A stretch of 64,000 nucleotides of DNA from Thermococcus sp. EP1 (GCF_001317345.1 NZ_JXCG01000001.1:419521-483520); one strand, 5' to 3'; positions 1 to 12,752 are shown, counted from the stretch's first letter. Numbers and translations are program-made. Notes: a model not told the origin generated them from the letters alone.

Positions 1-1652
1 AGAACAGCTTTACCAACACCAACCACTTTTTCGTCTCTCACAACACCAACAATATCGTCCGGCCTTATTTTGGCATCAGCCTCGTTCACACCGATAGCAA
101 AAACGTCTCCCCTGAGATCAAAGTCTATCTTCACATAGTAGCTTTTTGTTGCTTCATAAATGCGCTGCATCCCAAAAGGAGTCACACTTATTACTCCATC
201 CTGATATGTCCCAGTTTGATTGTTGTCTACCATGAGACGAAGCATTTTAGATCCAACAATTCTGGCGTTTTCTGGTAAAACAGCTTTTCCTGCTCCGATA
301 CCAAAGTAGAAGTCAAAGACTTTTCTTATATTTTCATAGAAGCGATAAGTTTTGTCTTTTTTTCCGCCTTTTGGCTCAAGAGTTATTTCTCTTATTGTTT
401 CCTTTAGGGAACTTAAACTTTCCTTGCTTGTTGTTCCATTTTTAACTTTGGTAAAAACTATTTCTCTTCCACTTATTTCGCTCGCTCTCTCTGCTACTTC
501 TACATAGGCCTCATCCAGATGTGCTATGATGGGAATGTGTTTTGGATATTTTTCGAGGGTTTTAGCTAATAACTCTGCTGCGCTGCTTATTTCTTCCTCA
601 CTCCAGTGGCCAGTAACAACAATGTCATATTTAGCCAACCACTCCCATTCTCGTGGCACTACGCCATAGGGTGACGTTAGGATAAGCTCATGTATTCTAT
701 AAATCCCGTTTCCAAGAGTTTCTTTAAGTGCTCTTCTATACAAGATGTGACTTCTTGAGTGCGAGTATGGCTTTTTAGCCGAGCAGGGAAATAAAAAGAG
801 TGCTTCTACATTTTCTGGAGGATTAAATCTCTCAACGACCCTTTCTCTCCATCTTATGACCTCTGGTCTGTTCTGAGATGCATCACTTATGAAGTACACG
901 ATTTCTTTTTGGATTGGTGTGTATTTTTCCAAATAATCTGGGTGCTCTTTGTCGGCTATCCTTAATATTCCCACGTGAGATTGAGTATAGAAAAAGTTTT
1001 CAACAAGATAGCGAAGTTTATTTTCTTCAAGAGCTTTTCTAACCAATTCTATTGTTTCTTTTGCAAATTCCAACGAATTTGCTTCCTCTTTCCATAACAT
1101 TGGTGAAAATTGAGTAAAACCTTTATTGCGGAAATCGTAGAGTTTTAGAGAACGAGTATCAAAGGCGTCTATTCCCAAATACACGGCTAAAGGGTAAAAG
1201 ATGGGTTCTAAATCTGCAATAATCATTAGATTTGGGTCTTTTTCTCGGATTAGACGAATTGTTTCTACAAACTTCCGATATTCTCTTATCAGAATTTTAG
1301 AATTCCCAAGGTAAAGAGCATCAAAATTTTTTTGAGAGAAAATTTCTTCGAGAAACTCTCCCATGTATCTCGTGTCCCTTACTATAGGGAGGTAGATAGC
1401 ATTAAATTTTGAATAATCAACATTATAGAGTCTTTTTAAAGCCTTCTCTATTATTTCCCTTGGAGCGTAAAAGCTGAGGGGGATCGAAGGTGCAAGGGTA
1501 AAGTCATAGTCTTCAAACTCCTTAGGGTAGAAGTATGAATTGAAAGGAGAGAGTGTAAAATCCACATTAACAAGTGCGGGGGTTCTAAAACTTTTATCTT
1601 TAACTCTAACCAGGCCAAGTCTTCCAGGCCCTTCGTGTTTTATGATTTCCAT
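1..1652 (-). CDS. arcS: Archaeosine synthase alpha subunit (partial, C-terminus missing)
   Basis: ArcS (TgtA2) acts on preQ0 at position 15 of archaeal tRNA after TGT has inserted it; in Thermococcales it is thought to attach lysine, which a radical SAM partner then resolves to archaeosine. About 550 codons are visible from ATG at 1652 (MEIIKHEGPGRLG) with no stop before the window edge, so the gene is cut near its end. The family's signature PCSAKKPYSHSRSH is encoded around 750-800, and the last visible residues (DDIVGVVRDEKVVGVGKA) are the PUA domain that docks on the tRNA acceptor. The gene starts 3 nt after the stop of the coiled-coil gene upstream, so the two are probably co-transcribed. 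Family identity is confident; the exact chemistry is from family knowledge. Confidence 0.9.
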   Translation of the reverse strand, partial: MEIIKHEGPGRLGLVRVKDKSFRTPALVNVDFTLSPFNSYFYPKEFEDYDFTLAPSIPLSFYAPREIIEKALKRLYNVDYSKFNAIYLPIVRDTRYMGEFLEEIFSQKNFDALYLGNSKILIREYRKFVETIRLIREKDPNLMIIADLEPIFYPLAVYLGIDAFDTRSLKLYDFRNKGFTQFSPMLWKEEANSLEFAKETIELVRKALEENKLRYLVENFFYTQSHVGILRIADKEHPDYLEKYTPIQKEIVYFISDASQNRPEVIRWRERVVERFNPPENVEALFLFPCSAKKPYSHSRSHILYRRALKETLGNGIYRIHELILTSPYGVVPREWEWLAKYDIVVTGHWSEEEISSAAELLAKTLEKYPKHIPIIAHLDEAYVEVAERASEISGREIVFTKVKNGTTSKESLSSLKETIREITLEPKGGKKDKTYRFYENIRKVFDFYFGIGAGKAVLPENARIVGSKMLRLMVDNNQTGTYQDGVISVTPFGMQRIYEATKSYYVKIDFDLRGDVFAIGVNEADAKIRPDDIVGVVRDEKVVGVGKAV

Positions 1653-1655
1653 ATT

Positions 1656-2594
1656 TCACACCAAGTTGTATCTCTGCAGGAGCAGTAGCTCATCGAGAGT
1701 AAGTTTTTCGCCGCGTTTGAACTTTTCGAGAGCTTCTACGGCTCTTTCAAATGTGGCATCTTTCTTTGATCTCATTTTTGCTACCATTTTATACGCTATA
1801 AGCTCTTTGTGTTTCTGGTCAAACTCGAATATCTTTCTTTCTACTTCTCTTAGTTCTCTTCTGATTTCTATCATCTTTTCTCTTAATTCAACGACTTTCT
1901 GGTGATATTCATCTGCCTCCTTTTTAATTTCGTCTGCCTGTTGGTATGCCTTAAGCATTTGTTCGTGGAACTGCTGGCTTTGGTTTGCTAGTTTTTGTAT
2001 TTCCATACCCATGGCCCGTCTAGCTCTCTTTAGACTTTCGATCTTTTTCCTTGTCTCCTGTAATTTCTTGTGGAATCTTTCAGCTTGCTGAAGAATTTCA
2101 AGCTCTGTAGCCAAAACTTGGATTTGATCTACTATCTGTTTTTCTCTTTCAGGGGTGGTTGGGTTGGTCTGCAACTCCCATTCTAGCTTTTCTATCCTCT
2201 CTTCAATCTTCTCCTTTGGCATCTTAAGTCTTCTAAGTTGTCTGTATTCGTCCCTCTTAGCTCTGTATTCCATGGCCTCTTGATATAGAAGATCAAGCTT
2301 GGCATTTATGTCCTCTCTGTTCTTTTTAAGTTCTTGAATTTGTTGGTTAATCTCATCTCTCTTACTCTTATATTCTCTGGCTTTTTCCCTTAGTTGTCTT
2401 ACTTCGTTATTCTTTTCATCTCTCTTTTGGATCCATATATTTAGCTCTTTTTGAAGCTGGTCTAATCTCTCTTGGATTCCCTTTTTCTCTCTTTCTAAAG
2501 CCTCTATTTCGGCTTTTATCCTTTTAATTTCTTCTGGATCTACTTTCACTTGCATGGTCTCTTCCCCTTCCTTCATTTTAGAATAGTTAATCAT
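1656..2594 (-). CDS. Coiled-coil protein, COG1340 type
   Basis: A 312-residue, strongly charged protein that is almost entirely coiled coil (Lys, Glu, Arg and Gln rich heptads from about residue 15 to 260), ending in a short non-coiled tail, TLDELLLLQRYNLV. There is no signal peptide or membrane segment, so it is probably cytosolic. It resembles the archaeal COG1340 family of coiled-coil proteins, whose function is not known to me. GGTGAG four bases before ATG at 2594 supports the long start; a second possible start is at residue 14 (MQVKVD) behind a GGGGAAGAG stretch. It lies directly upstream of arcS in the same direction, which suggests a link to tRNA modification or simply co-expression. 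Confidence 0.75.
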   Translation of the reverse strand: MINYSKMKEGEETMQVKVDPEEIKRIKAEIEALEREKKGIQERLDQLQKELNIWIQKRDEKNNEVRQLREKAREYKSKRDEINQQIQELKKNREDINAKLDLLYQEAMEYRAKRDEYRQLRRLKMPKEKIEERIEKLEWELQTNPTTPEREKQIVDQIQVLATELEILQQAERFHKKLQETRKKIESLKRARRAMGMEIQKLANQSQQFHEQMLKAYQQADEIKKEADEYHQKVVELREKMIEIRRELREVERKIFEFDQKHKELIAYKMVAKMRSKKDATFERAVEALEKFKRGEKLTLDELLLLQRYNLV

Positions 2595-2738
2595 GATCTC
2601 ACCCTGATTTAAGCCTCACTAAGTTGAAGTAAAAACCAAATAAAAACTTTTTGGCTAAAATGGGAAATCATTCAATGAAATTGAGAATATTTGTTTAACT
2701 TTTCTAAAAGATGAAGGAAATAAAAACAAACCCCTCAC

Positions 2739-3581
2739 TTATTCTTTCCCTTGTTGTTTTACTGGATAAGGCATGAATTCTACAGTCCCCCTTTGCTTAA
2801 CTGGCTGCTTGTAGAGCTCCATTAATGCGTAAACCTCTTCTGGGACGTTGGTATCTATGTCGAGTCCTAGTTCTTTGGCATGTTCAACGGTGATTGGATA
2901 ATCATGGGTCCATCTACCCTCCGTTAAAATCTGAGCTAAGTTTTTAGCTTTTTCTTCTCCGTACTTATCTTTTAAGAGGTTGTATATGAAATCTTGGACT
3001 TGAGTTATTGCCTTCTTAGCAACATCCGCTAGTATCAAAGTTTGGTCTTCTACCTTTTCTTTTCCTTTCTGCTCTACTGCTCTTATTATACTTGGAGCAG
3101 GATATTGACCTAACTGGGGATCAACAGGACCTAAAACGGCGTGAGGATCCATTATAATCTTATCTGCGGCAAGGGCTATTAAAGTTCCACCGCTCATAGC
3201 ATAGTGAGGTATTATTACCCTCGTCTCAGCTGGATGGTCTTTTAGGGCTTTTGCTATTTGTGTTGCCGCCAAAACCAGTCCTCCTGGTGTATGAAGAATT
3301 AAGTCTATGGGTTTATCCTTTGGTGCCATTCTAATAGCCCTAAGTATCTCCTCGCTGTCTTCTATGCTTATGAACTTATAAACTGGAATTCCGAAGAACC
3401 CTATACTTTCTTGTCTGTGTATCATCGTGATTATTGTGGAGTTTCTTTTTCTTGCTAGTTTTTCTAGTAGCTTTGTTCTTGCTACTTGTAATTGCCTGTA
3501 CTGGATTTGTGGCCCCATGAGTAGGAAAAAGAATAGTATCCACCATATCAATGATCCTATGAATCCACTGAATGGATCCAT
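2739..3581 (-). CDS. Membrane-anchored Clp-fold serine protease (SDH family)
   Basis: A 280-residue protein of the PF01972 type (SDH serine proteinase, ClpP/crotonase fold). Residues 8-24 form an N-terminal membrane segment, followed by a basic stretch and then the protease fold. Visible motifs are HTPGG (residues 97-101), the nucleophile region HYAMSGGT with Ser130, and MDPHAVLGPVDPQLG that should supply the acidic/His partners. It probably cleaves membrane-near or exported polypeptides from the cytosolic side of the membrane, but no substrate can be read from the sequence. ATG at 3581 follows GGGGTGATTCT. It appears to be a single-gene unit, with A/T-rich gaps of over 100 nt on each side. 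Confidence 0.85.
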   Translation of the reverse strand: MDPFSGFIGSLIWWILFFFLLMGPQIQYRQLQVARTKLLEKLARKRNSTIITMIHRQESIGFFGIPVYKFISIEDSEEILRAIRMAPKDKPIDLILHTPGGLVLAATQIAKALKDHPAETRVIIPHYAMSGGTLIALAADKIIMDPHAVLGPVDPQLGQYPAPSIIRAVEQKGKEKVEDQTLILADVAKKAITQVQDFIYNLLKDKYGEEKAKNLAQILTEGRWTHDYPITVEHAKELGLDIDTNVPEEVYALMELYKQPVKQRGTVEFMPYPVKQQGKE

Positions 3582-3706
3582 AGAATCACCCCATTTCAGC
3601 TTTCTGTAGATTATTATAACCTGAAGTTTTTAAAAACTTTTGGTAAATGAAAATTGAAAATCTCACTTAGTTGCACTTAAATAGTGAAAATAAAGATATA
3701 ACAAAA

Positions 3707-4654
3707 TTATTTGATGATTTGTGTTCCTGTTTTTCCTTCTAAAGCTTCAACGGCTTTATCTAGGGCTGCTATTATTGCCCTTTCCCCTCCCCATTCGATG
3801 AATCTTATTGCTGCTAGAACTTTTGGTCCCATACTTCCTTTCTTAAAGTGCCCTTCTTCATAATACTTTTTCATCTCGTTAACGGTAACCTTCTCAAGCC
3901 ATTTCTCTTCGGGCTTGCCATAGTGTATGGCTGCACCATTAACATCTGTGAGGATCATAAAAATATCAGCATTAACTTCTTCAGCAAGCTTCTCTCCAGC
4001 TAAATCCTTGTCAATGACAGCCTCGACACCCTTGAGTTGCCCATCTTCTTCTATAACAGGTATTCCTCCGCCGCCTGAGGCTATTACTATAAATCCCTTA
4101 TCAACTAGATCTTGAATTATCGGGGCTTCAATATGGCTGATTGGATCTGGTGATGGTACTACTCTTCTCCATCCTCTTCCAGAGTCCTCTATTACTACCC
4201 ATCCCTTTTCTTTAGCGAGTTTTTTAGCAGTTTCTTCATCATAGAAGGGTCCGACTGGCTTGCTTGGGTGTTGAAAAGCTGGATCGTTTTTGTCGACAAG
4301 GGTTTGAGTGACTATTGTAGCAACGGGCTTATCGATACCTCTTTTCCTTAGTTCGTTCTTTATTGCTTGTTGAATCATGTAACCGATTTGACCTTGACTC
4401 ATTCCCCCACAAACATCCATGGGTTGAGCTGGAATTCCATGTACGTGCTCTCCGGCATCTTGTTGGAGGAGAAGTGCTCCCACTTGGGGCCCATTACCGT
4501 GAGTTATTACAACTTCATACTCGTTATTAAGGATAATATCGACGATTTGCTTTGCAGTCTTTTTAACATTCTCCATTTGCTCTTCATAAGTACCCTTTTG
4601 GCCTCTTTGAAGAATAGCGTTCCCACCTAATGCTATGACAACTCTCTTCCTCAT
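3707..4654 (-). CDS. cpkA: Carbamate kinase / carbamoyl phosphate-forming kinase
   Basis: A 315-residue amino-acid kinase fold enzyme. Carbamate kinase interconverts ATP plus carbamate and ADP plus carbamoyl phosphate; in Pyrococcus it acts in carbamoyl phosphate formation. Motifs visible are VIALGGNAI at the N-terminus, [22 protein letters not shown], the ASGGGGIPV loop and a late KGSMGPKV segment that binds nucleotide phosphate. The length matches the Pyrococcus enzyme. The start was placed at ATG 4654 because GGAGGG sits 6-7 nt upstream; a GTG at 4672 is in frame but lies within that ribosome site. It stands alone between two minus-strand genes. Confidence 0.92.
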   Translation of the reverse strand: MRKRVVIALGGNAILQRGQKGTYEEQMENVKKTAKQIVDIILNNEYEVVITHGNGPQVGALLLQQDAGEHVHGIPAQPMDVCGGMSQGQIGYMIQQAIKNELRKRGIDKPVATIVTQTLVDKNDPAFQHPSKPVGPFYDEETAKKLAKEKGWVVIEDSGRGWRRVVPSPDPISHIEAPIIQDLVDKGFIVIASGGGGIPVIEEDGQLKGVEAVIDKDLAGEKLAEEVNADIFMILTDVNGAAIHYGKPEEKWLEKVTVNEMKKYYEEGHFKKGSMGPKVLAAIRFIEWGGERAIIAALDKAVEALEGKTGTQIIK

Positions 4655-4810
4655 TCTTATTCCCTCCGTCACTGGTGCATAAGATTAGACATCAGAGAAT
4701 TAAAAGGGTTTCTTAGTGTCGCAATGGGTTTTATAGAAAAAAATTTTGAACATTGCTTCAATAATTTTGCAAAAGTAAAGGAAATGCATCAAATCAGTTT
4801 CTAAAAGATT

Positions 4811-6073
4811 TCAAAGGTACCACTCGTTAAAGTTTCCAATTCCCAGACTTTGTAGGGTTTTCATTACTCCTAGGGCGATGCCTTCTACCTCAATGCCCCC
4901 TTGGCCTTTATTAGCATCCCCTACAATGTAAACGTTTTCCATCGGAAAGTCCACGTGATTACCTGAGGCAACCCTATTAACAGGGTTTTTATCAAGGTAT
5001 GTCTGCACCATCAAAATCTCTCCATTCCTTTCAAGCTCTGGGAATAAGTAGTACAGATCTTCAATTCCAAGGTGTTGTTCTCTTTTTATATTTCTGCTTT
5101 TTATGGCCTGGTGAGTCATTATGAGAGTGTAACCTTCTTTTGAGAGTTCTGGACTCAAAGCTGAGGGCTCATTGTATCCGTTTATTCTCTCTGTATCTAG
5201 TGTAAAGACAACGGTATTTCCAATTTTTGACTTCCCTTTAAGGGCAATGTTGATTTTAATGCCTTCTGCAGGTTTTAAGGAATCAACTCTCCGTAAGTAC
5301 TCTCTATCAAAGTTCTCCCTTCCAAAGAGTTCCACAGTTTCCTTTATTCCAATGTTTGAAATTAGTATATCGTAGGGATACTCTGATCCATCAGCTGTTA
5401 TAATTCTCCCTTCTTCCGCTTCAACAACTTTCTTTCTGGTAATTATTTTTCCCCCATTTTCTCTTACAATTCTTGCTAGCTCTTCACTAACTGCCTTGCA
5501 ACCACCTTTTATGAGGCCTGGTCCACCCCATTTAAGGGTTGCTTTGATTTCTTTGGCTAACTCTATTGCAGGAACTTCTTCTGGAGTCAAACTGATTGCC
5601 CATCCAAGGAAGCTCTTTATGAAAAGATAGACAAATTCATTGTCTCCTACTTTCTCCCTTAGCCAATCCCACGAATTAAGGGATGCTTCCTCACCTTTTG
5701 GTAGTCTATTGGCTCTTATTTCTGCAAGGAGTTTCATAGCCTTGGCTTTTTCCTTTAGACTCAAGTATTTCCATCCTTTTCTATAGTGGTGGATTCTCCC
5801 ATCTATAAAGAACTTCCCTTTAGGGTTTGAGTTTACGATCTTAACGTTTGCATTAAGAAGGCTTAACAGATGTGCGAGAGGGCCATCTTCACCATGTGGA
5901 ATCATGTGCAATGCTCCAGTTGATAATTGAAATCCCTTGTAGTTTAAATTTGTGAATCTACCACCCACAAATGGGGCCTTTTCTAAAATTGTTACATCAT
6001 AGCCCTCTTTAGCTAAAAATGCACTTGTTAAGAGACCTCCAAGTCCTGCTCCTATTGTTACTACTTTCTTCAT
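4811..6073 (-). CDS. FAD-dependent oxidoreductase, phytoene desaturase-like
   Basis: A 420-residue flavoprotein of the COG1233 (phytoene dehydrogenase-like) superfamily. The N-terminal dinucleotide-binding motif VVTIGAGLGGL is followed by VTILEKAPFVGGRF, and the C-terminal FAD motif VYIVGDANKGQGGIEVEGIALG is intact. Such enzymes oxidise or isomerise polyprenyl or other lipophilic substrates; in an archaeon an isoprenoid substrate is plausible but not shown. ATG 6073 has GGAGG 8 nt upstream; an in-frame TTG at 6097 would overlap coaD. The coaD stop is one base upstream, so the two form a tight operon. Confidence 0.8.
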   Translation of the reverse strand: MKKVVTIGAGLGGLLTSAFLAKEGYDVTILEKAPFVGGRFTNLNYKGFQLSTGALHMIPHGEDGPLAHLLSLLNANVKIVNSNPKGKFFIDGRIHHYRKGWKYLSLKEKAKAMKLLAEIRANRLPKGEEASLNSWDWLREKVGDNEFVYLFIKSFLGWAISLTPEEVPAIELAKEIKATLKWGGPGLIKGGCKAVSEELARIVRENGGKIITRKKVVEAEEGRIITADGSEYPYDILISNIGIKETVELFGRENFDREYLRRVDSLKPAEGIKINIALKGKSKIGNTVVFTLDTERINGYNEPSALSPELSKEGYTLIMTHQAIKSRNIKREQHLGIEDLYYLFPELERNGEILMVQTYLDKNPVNRVASGNHVDFPMENVYIVGDANKGQGGIEVEGIALGVMKTLQSLGIGNFNEWYL

Positions 6074-6074
6074 T

Positions 6075-6545
6075 TTATCGCCTCCTTGGGTTACCAAAAG
6101 GATCTATCAATCCAGCTCTTATTAGGGAGGAACTTATTTTGCCCCCAAGTTTACTTTTAATTAGCTTTATGGTAACTATTTCAAGGGGCCTTAATCCTTT
6201 CTCCATTCTTGCCCTGTTAACAAGTAGTGCGCCTTTATATGTTTCTTCACTCACAATTATAGCTTCTAAATCTCTTATTTTATCTGTAAATCCTATGGCT
6301 GTATTTATTTTTATTATCCGATAGTCTTTATATTCGTTCACTTCAAAAAACTTTAGGAGATCTCTTAAACGAACTTCATATGGGAGTATCTTTTCAGCAT
6401 AAGGCTTGGTTTTTATCATTTCATCAGAAGTTACTCCAATATAAACGTATTTTCCTACCTCAAAAGCTTTTCTAAGAAGAGCTTTGTGTCCTAAATGAAG
6501 CCTATCGAACGTTCCTCCCACAACAACTTTTTTGTATCTCTTCAT
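6075..6545 (-). CDS. coaD: Phosphopantetheine adenylyltransferase, archaeal type
   Basis: A 156-residue nucleotidyltransferase that transfers AMP from ATP to 4'-phosphopantetheine, giving dephospho-CoA in coenzyme A synthesis. The signature VVVGGTFDRLHLGHK contains the T-x-G-H family nucleotide-binding motif, and GGKISSSLIR near the C-terminus is the second conserved motif. The sequence belongs to the archaeal/eukaryotic branch (COG1019). ATG at 6545 (MKRYKKVVVGG) is preferred over an upstream start that adds 16 non-conserved residues. It is the first gene of an operon with the FAD oxidoreductase and is divergent from the acyl-CoA synthetase gene at 6622, so both neighbours of this 76-bp promoter region are linked to CoA. 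Confidence 0.92.
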   Translation of the reverse strand: MKRYKKVVVGGTFDRLHLGHKALLRKAFEVGKYVYIGVTSDEMIKTKPYAEKILPYEVRLRDLLKFFEVNEYKDYRIIKINTAIGFTDKIRDLEAIIVSEETYKGALLVNRARMEKGLRPLEIVTIKLIKSKLGGKISSSLIRAGLIDPFGNPRRR

Positions 6546-6621
6546 TTGTATCACTCGGCTTATTCGTTCTACACCAATAAATTTTTTTATCACTGTTTGA
6601 AAACTTTTTGGAGGTGAAGGT

Positions 6622-8498
<1,877 letters not shown>

Positions 8499-8536
8499 AT
8501 TTTGAAAATTTTTTCGGTTCTCGTTAAAAATGCTTG

Positions 8537-8548
8537 TTTTTTCTTTTT
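8537..8548 (+). terminator. T-rich transcription terminator
   Basis: A run of six T, one C and five T lies 39 nt after the flavin reductase stop codon. Archaeal RNA polymerase stops at oligo-T runs in the non-template strand, so this probably ends the acyl-CoA synthetase/flavin reductase transcript. Confidence 0.5.
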
Positions 8549-8584
8549 GCTCATTTAAATCTATTGGTTTTAGATTTTTTCTGA

Positions 8585-8675
8585 TCTTCTCCCTGCCGTG
8601 AACGACGAGGCTTTTAGAAAGAAAATGTCATGTTTTCTATCTGACTCCTCCCCCGTCCTAAGGGGCAAGGCTTGA
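8585..8675. mobile_element. Relic of an IS200/IS605-type element end (two decayed hairpins)
   Basis: Two related motifs lie 55 bp apart: CTCCCTGCCGTGAACGACGA followed by GGCTTTTAGA, and CTCCCCCGTCCTAAGGGGCA followed by AGGCTTGAAA. Both resemble the imperfect hairpin at the right end of archaeal IS200/IS605 elements, of the form CTCCCCGCC(N)GGCGAGGCTT, where the tnpB-associated RNA ends. Their stems carry mismatches, and no transposase reading frame is nearby, so this is a degraded footprint at most. The assignment is by pattern recognition only. Confidence 0.4.
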
Positions 8676-8715
8676 AAAAGTCACTTGAATTGTACGTGAA
8701 AACTTAGCTTGTTAA

Positions 8716-9747
<1,032 letters not shown>

Positions 9748-9754
9748 GTTTTTA

Positions 9755-10585
9755 TTAGAATTTCTTCTTTATTTTTAAGGTATATTTCGGATAGATTCTT
9801 TTTGAAAACCTTACGAACTTCGTTTTTCGTGGGGATTTTTCTATCCTTATCGTTAAATTGGGTGGGAGTTGGGTGTAGAATTGGCCATCCACTGTGAGGA
9901 TAATTTCTCTTTCTGTTGAAACTTCTATATCTATTGAGGAGGAATCAGGTACTACAAGAGGTCTAGCAGTCAGAGCAACGGGTGCTAGGGGGACTAGTAA
10001 TATAGCATGGAGCCTTGGATCTACTAATGGACCTCCAGCAGAGAGGGCATAAGCAGTTGAACCAGTGGGTGTTGAGATTATCAATCCATCCGCCCGAATC
10101 TCCTCAGCAAGTTCTCCGTCTATATAGTATTTTAGCTGTGTAACTTTTCCTGGAACTCCAGAAAGTATTACTACATCATTGAGCGCATCAGGCACTGTGA
10201 TTCCCTCTACAAAAACCCTTATCTTCATCCTTTCGTCGATAAAGTAATCCCCTTCAAGTACTCTGGAAATTGCGAAAAATGTCTCGGCCGGTTCTACCTC
10301 GGCTAAAAATCCCAAGGTGCCCATGTTTACTGCTAGAATCGGGATATCTTTTGAGGTTTTATGCTCGACTCTAAGCACCGTTCCATCCCCACCGATTACA
10401 ATGATCATGTCAACATCCATCTTTTCTAAAGGCAAAACATCCTCGGGGGAGAAATGGGGGAAATTTTCATGAGTCTCTTTATCCACATAAACGCCATAAT
10501 TACTAACCCTAAGAAAATCATAAACTCTATATGCTAGTTTTAGAGCTTCTTCACGATCCCTTCGGGCTACAATCCCAAACTTCAT
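9755..10585 (-). CDS. nadK: NAD kinase
   Basis: A 276-residue kinase that phosphorylates NAD to NADP. The diphosphate-binding GGDGT motif is present ([15 protein letters not shown]), with LGTL/FLAEVEP and the [19 protein letters not shown] region that forms the nucleotide site and typifies the family. Archaeal members often use polyphosphate as well as ATP, which cannot be judged here. ATG at 10585 overlaps the stop of the upstream membrane-protein gene by four bases, showing translational coupling. It is the last gene of a minus-strand run that begins at 12752. Confidence 0.94.
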   Translation of the reverse strand: MKFGIVARRDREEALKLAYRVYDFLRVSNYGVYVDKETHENFPHFSPEDVLPLEKMDVDMIIVIGGDGTVLRVEHKTSKDIPILAVNMGTLGFLAEVEPAETFFAISRVLEGDYFIDERMKIRVFVEGITVPDALNDVVILSGVPGKVTQLKYYIDGELAEEIRADGLIISTPTGSTAYALSAGGPLVDPRLHAILLVPLAPVALTARPLVVPDSSSIDIEVSTEREIILTVDGQFYTQLPPNLTIRIEKSPRKTKFVRFSKRIYPKYTLKIKKKF

Positions 10586-11601
10586 TTTCTCACACTCTCT
10601 TTACTGAATTTTACTCCTAAGTATATGCTTAACCCACCGCCAATAATTGTTGGGAGCCAGAAGGATATAAATCTATCTAAGACCGTTGCAGTAACAGCGA
10701 GGCTCTTATCAATTCTTAAACTTAAATAAAGTGCGGAGTTTACAGCTTCAGTTATTCCAAGCCCTCCTGGAAGGATGCTTATCATTCCCAGTGCAATACC
10801 GGCCATTTGCACCATAAGGATTTTGTGAAGCTCAAGAGTATACCCAATGCTCTCGAAAATAAAATAAGTTCGGAGGAGCATGAATCCCCACAAGGCTAAG
10901 GAATAGAAGAGTGTTTTTCCCATTACAACTGGATCTTTAGAGAGTTCCAAAAATGTTTCTCTGAATTCTAGGACAGACTTTTTAATTTTTTCTTCTAGTG
11001 TTTCTTCTATTCCTACAAACTTTTCAGGGAAAATACGTCGGATAAGGTTTGTTATTTTATCCAATACTTTAAAGGCGAGTTTCTCATTTAAGGATATTAA
11101 AAGACTTATAAGAACTATCATAAGGAGTACTGCAGTTGATATGGATAGAACGGATAGTAATAGTTTAATCTTTAATGAAAGAGCGTATTTAAAGGCAATT
11201 AGGGTGAATAGCAATACGGGTATTACATCTAATATTCTATCGGCCATTATTGTGGCAAAAACCTGTCCATAACCACTTTTTGACCTTTTGGTTATTACAT
11301 ACATTCTTGCTGGTTCTCCACCTGCCCTTGCTCCAGGGGTCAGGTTATTTGCAAATACACCTATTAGAGTTGCTATCAGGATATCTCTCATTCTCACAGA
11401 AACCTCAGCACGTTTTAAGAAAATTCTCCATCTAAGAGTCCAAGCAATAGTTGCAAAAGCCTGCATAAGTACAGCTAAGAGAAAATATCTCAAATTAGCT
11501 TGCATTATAAGAGCTAGGGTTTCTTCCACCCCTGCCCACCAAATTAGGAGCAAGATTACGATAATTCCTACTCCAATTAAAGTAAAATCTCTTCCCTTCA
11601 T
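10582..11601 (-). CDS. Flippase-like integral membrane protein (UPF0104)
   Basis: A 339-residue polytopic membrane protein with about eight hydrophobic segments, matching the COG0392/UPF0104 family related to the transmembrane part of lysylphosphatidylglycerol synthases. Conserved features include [21 protein letters not shown] in the first third and [12 protein letters not shown] [14 protein letters not shown] near the C-terminus. Archaeal members are presumed lipid or polyprenyl-linked substrate flippases; no substrate is evident. Its ATG shares one base with the stop of the methyltransferase gene upstream (TAATG), and its end overlaps the NAD kinase start. Confidence 0.82.
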   Translation of the reverse strand: MKGRDFTLIGVGIIVILLLIWWAGVEETLALIMQANLRYFLLAVLMQAFATIAWTLRWRIFLKRAEVSVRMRDILIATLIGVFANNLTPGARAGGEPARMYVITKRSKSGYGQVFATIMADRILDVIPVLLFTLIAFKYALSLKIKLLLSVLSISTAVLLMIVLISLLISLNEKLAFKVLDKITNLIRRIFPEKFVGIEETLEEKIKKSVLEFRETFLELSKDPVVMGKTLFYSLALWGFMLLRTYFIFESIGYTLELHKILMVQMAGIALGMISILPGGLGITEAVNSALYLSLRIDKSLAVTATVLDRFISFWLPTIIGGGLSIYLGVKFSKESVRK

Positions 11602-12752
11602 TAGCTCACCTTCCTCAGCCTTGCTATAAAGAATCCTTGAGTTTTGTGTTTGTGGGGGTAGAAACGTTGAACTTCTTTGATTCCAATACCTGGAGAGCCA
11701 ATAAAGATTTTTTGCTCTTCTAGCTTTAGGCCTTTCTTCAGCATGTATTTGACGTTTCTTTCATTCTCTTCATAACTCAGAGTGCAAGTTGAGTATATCA
11801 ATACTCCACCTCTTCTAAGGCTTTTTATGGCCGCATTTATAAAGTGTCTCTGATACCTGGCAGTTGCCTCTATATCTTTTGGTGTTTTTGTCTCCCAAAG
11901 TTTTGGTCTAACTCCCAAGGCTGTACATGGGACATCCAATAGGATCTTATCAGCCTGGATTCCGAGGTCTGGCAAGTTCCTTGAGTCCATATGGATTAAT
12001 TTAACATTCTTAACTCCGAGCCTTTCTAGTTCTAGTTTCATCTTTGATAGCCTGTTTTTGGATTTATCTAAAGCTAGGATCTCTCCTCTGTTTTCTAATA
12101 GTTGTGCTATGTGAGAAGTTTTTCCTCCAGGAGCAGCAGCCATGTCTATTATTAACTCCTCTTCTCTAGGATCCAAAACATGGGGGACTATCATTGAGGG
12201 CAAACTTTGGGCATAGAAATAGCCCTTTTCATAGGATTTTAGCTCACTTAAGCTTGGGAGCTTGAACTTTGGAAGAGTGACTTCAACGGCAATTCCCCGA
12301 GTTGCTAATATCATTTCCTTGGAATTCATTTTGGCAACTCCTATGCCAACTAAAAGTCCTTTGGGGTCTCTGATCTGGACTTTATCTCCCTCTCTTATGT
12401 TTTTATCTGCTTTTAGGACTCCGGGGGCATAAAGCTGTGCTCCCTGATAAACGCTTTCAGATGCGAATTTATTTGCAACAACAGTGGGAAGCTTGGGGTT
12501 ATAATCATCCGGGAAATTAGGTCCCTGTCGTTCAAAATATATTCCTTCTTCTAGATATGGGCTTCGTTTTGGTTTAAGACCCTCTTTTTGAAGCTCTTGG
12601 ATAAGTTTGTCTCTGCTGATCTTGAGTGTATTTACCCTTATGTAATACTTTTCCACAGGCTCCCTTAATTTTTCCATGATGCTCTCTGCTTCATTTCCAA
12701 AGAGTTCATAGTAATATCTTTGGAGCTCTTCAGGGAACGCTTCTTTATACAT
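11601..12752 (-). CDS. tRNA (cytosine-5) methyltransferase, NSUN6-like with PUA domain
   Basis: A 383-residue SAM-dependent RNA m5C methyltransferase. A PUA domain lies at about residues 95-170, followed by a Rossmann methyltransferase domain with the SAM motif IDMAAAPGGKTSHI, motif IV LLDVPCTALG and motif VI YSTCTLSYEENE; the two cysteines are the general and nucleophilic pair. A PUA domain joined to this catalytic domain is the architecture of NSUN6, whose archaeal homologues methylate C72 at the tRNA acceptor end; that target is inferred. ATG 12752 follows GGTGATCTC. Confidence 0.86.
   Translation of the reverse strand: MYKEAFPEELQRYYYELFGNEAESIMEKLREPVEKYYIRVNTLKISRDKLIQELQKEGLKPKRSPYLEEGIYFERQGPNFPDDYNPKLPTVVANKFASESVYQGAQLYAPGVLKADKNIREGDKVQIRDPKGLLVGIGVAKMNSKEMILATRGIAVEVTLPKFKLPSLSELKSYEKGYFYAQSLPSMIVPHVLDPREEELIIDMAAAPGGKTSHIAQLLENRGEILALDKSKNRLSKMKLELERLGVKNVKLIHMDSRNLPDLGIQADKILLDVPCTALGVRPKLWETKTPKDIEATARYQRHFINAAIKSLRRGGVLIYSTCTLSYEENERNVKYMLKKGLKLEEQKIFIGSPGIGIKEVQRFYPHKHKTQGFFIARLRKVS

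Noticed and set aside
1540..1905. Long open frame on the strand opposite the coiled-coil gene
   Set aside because: It is the low-complexity shadow (Ser/Phe/Leu rich) of the coiled-coil gene and arcS start, with no ribosome site and no family pattern.
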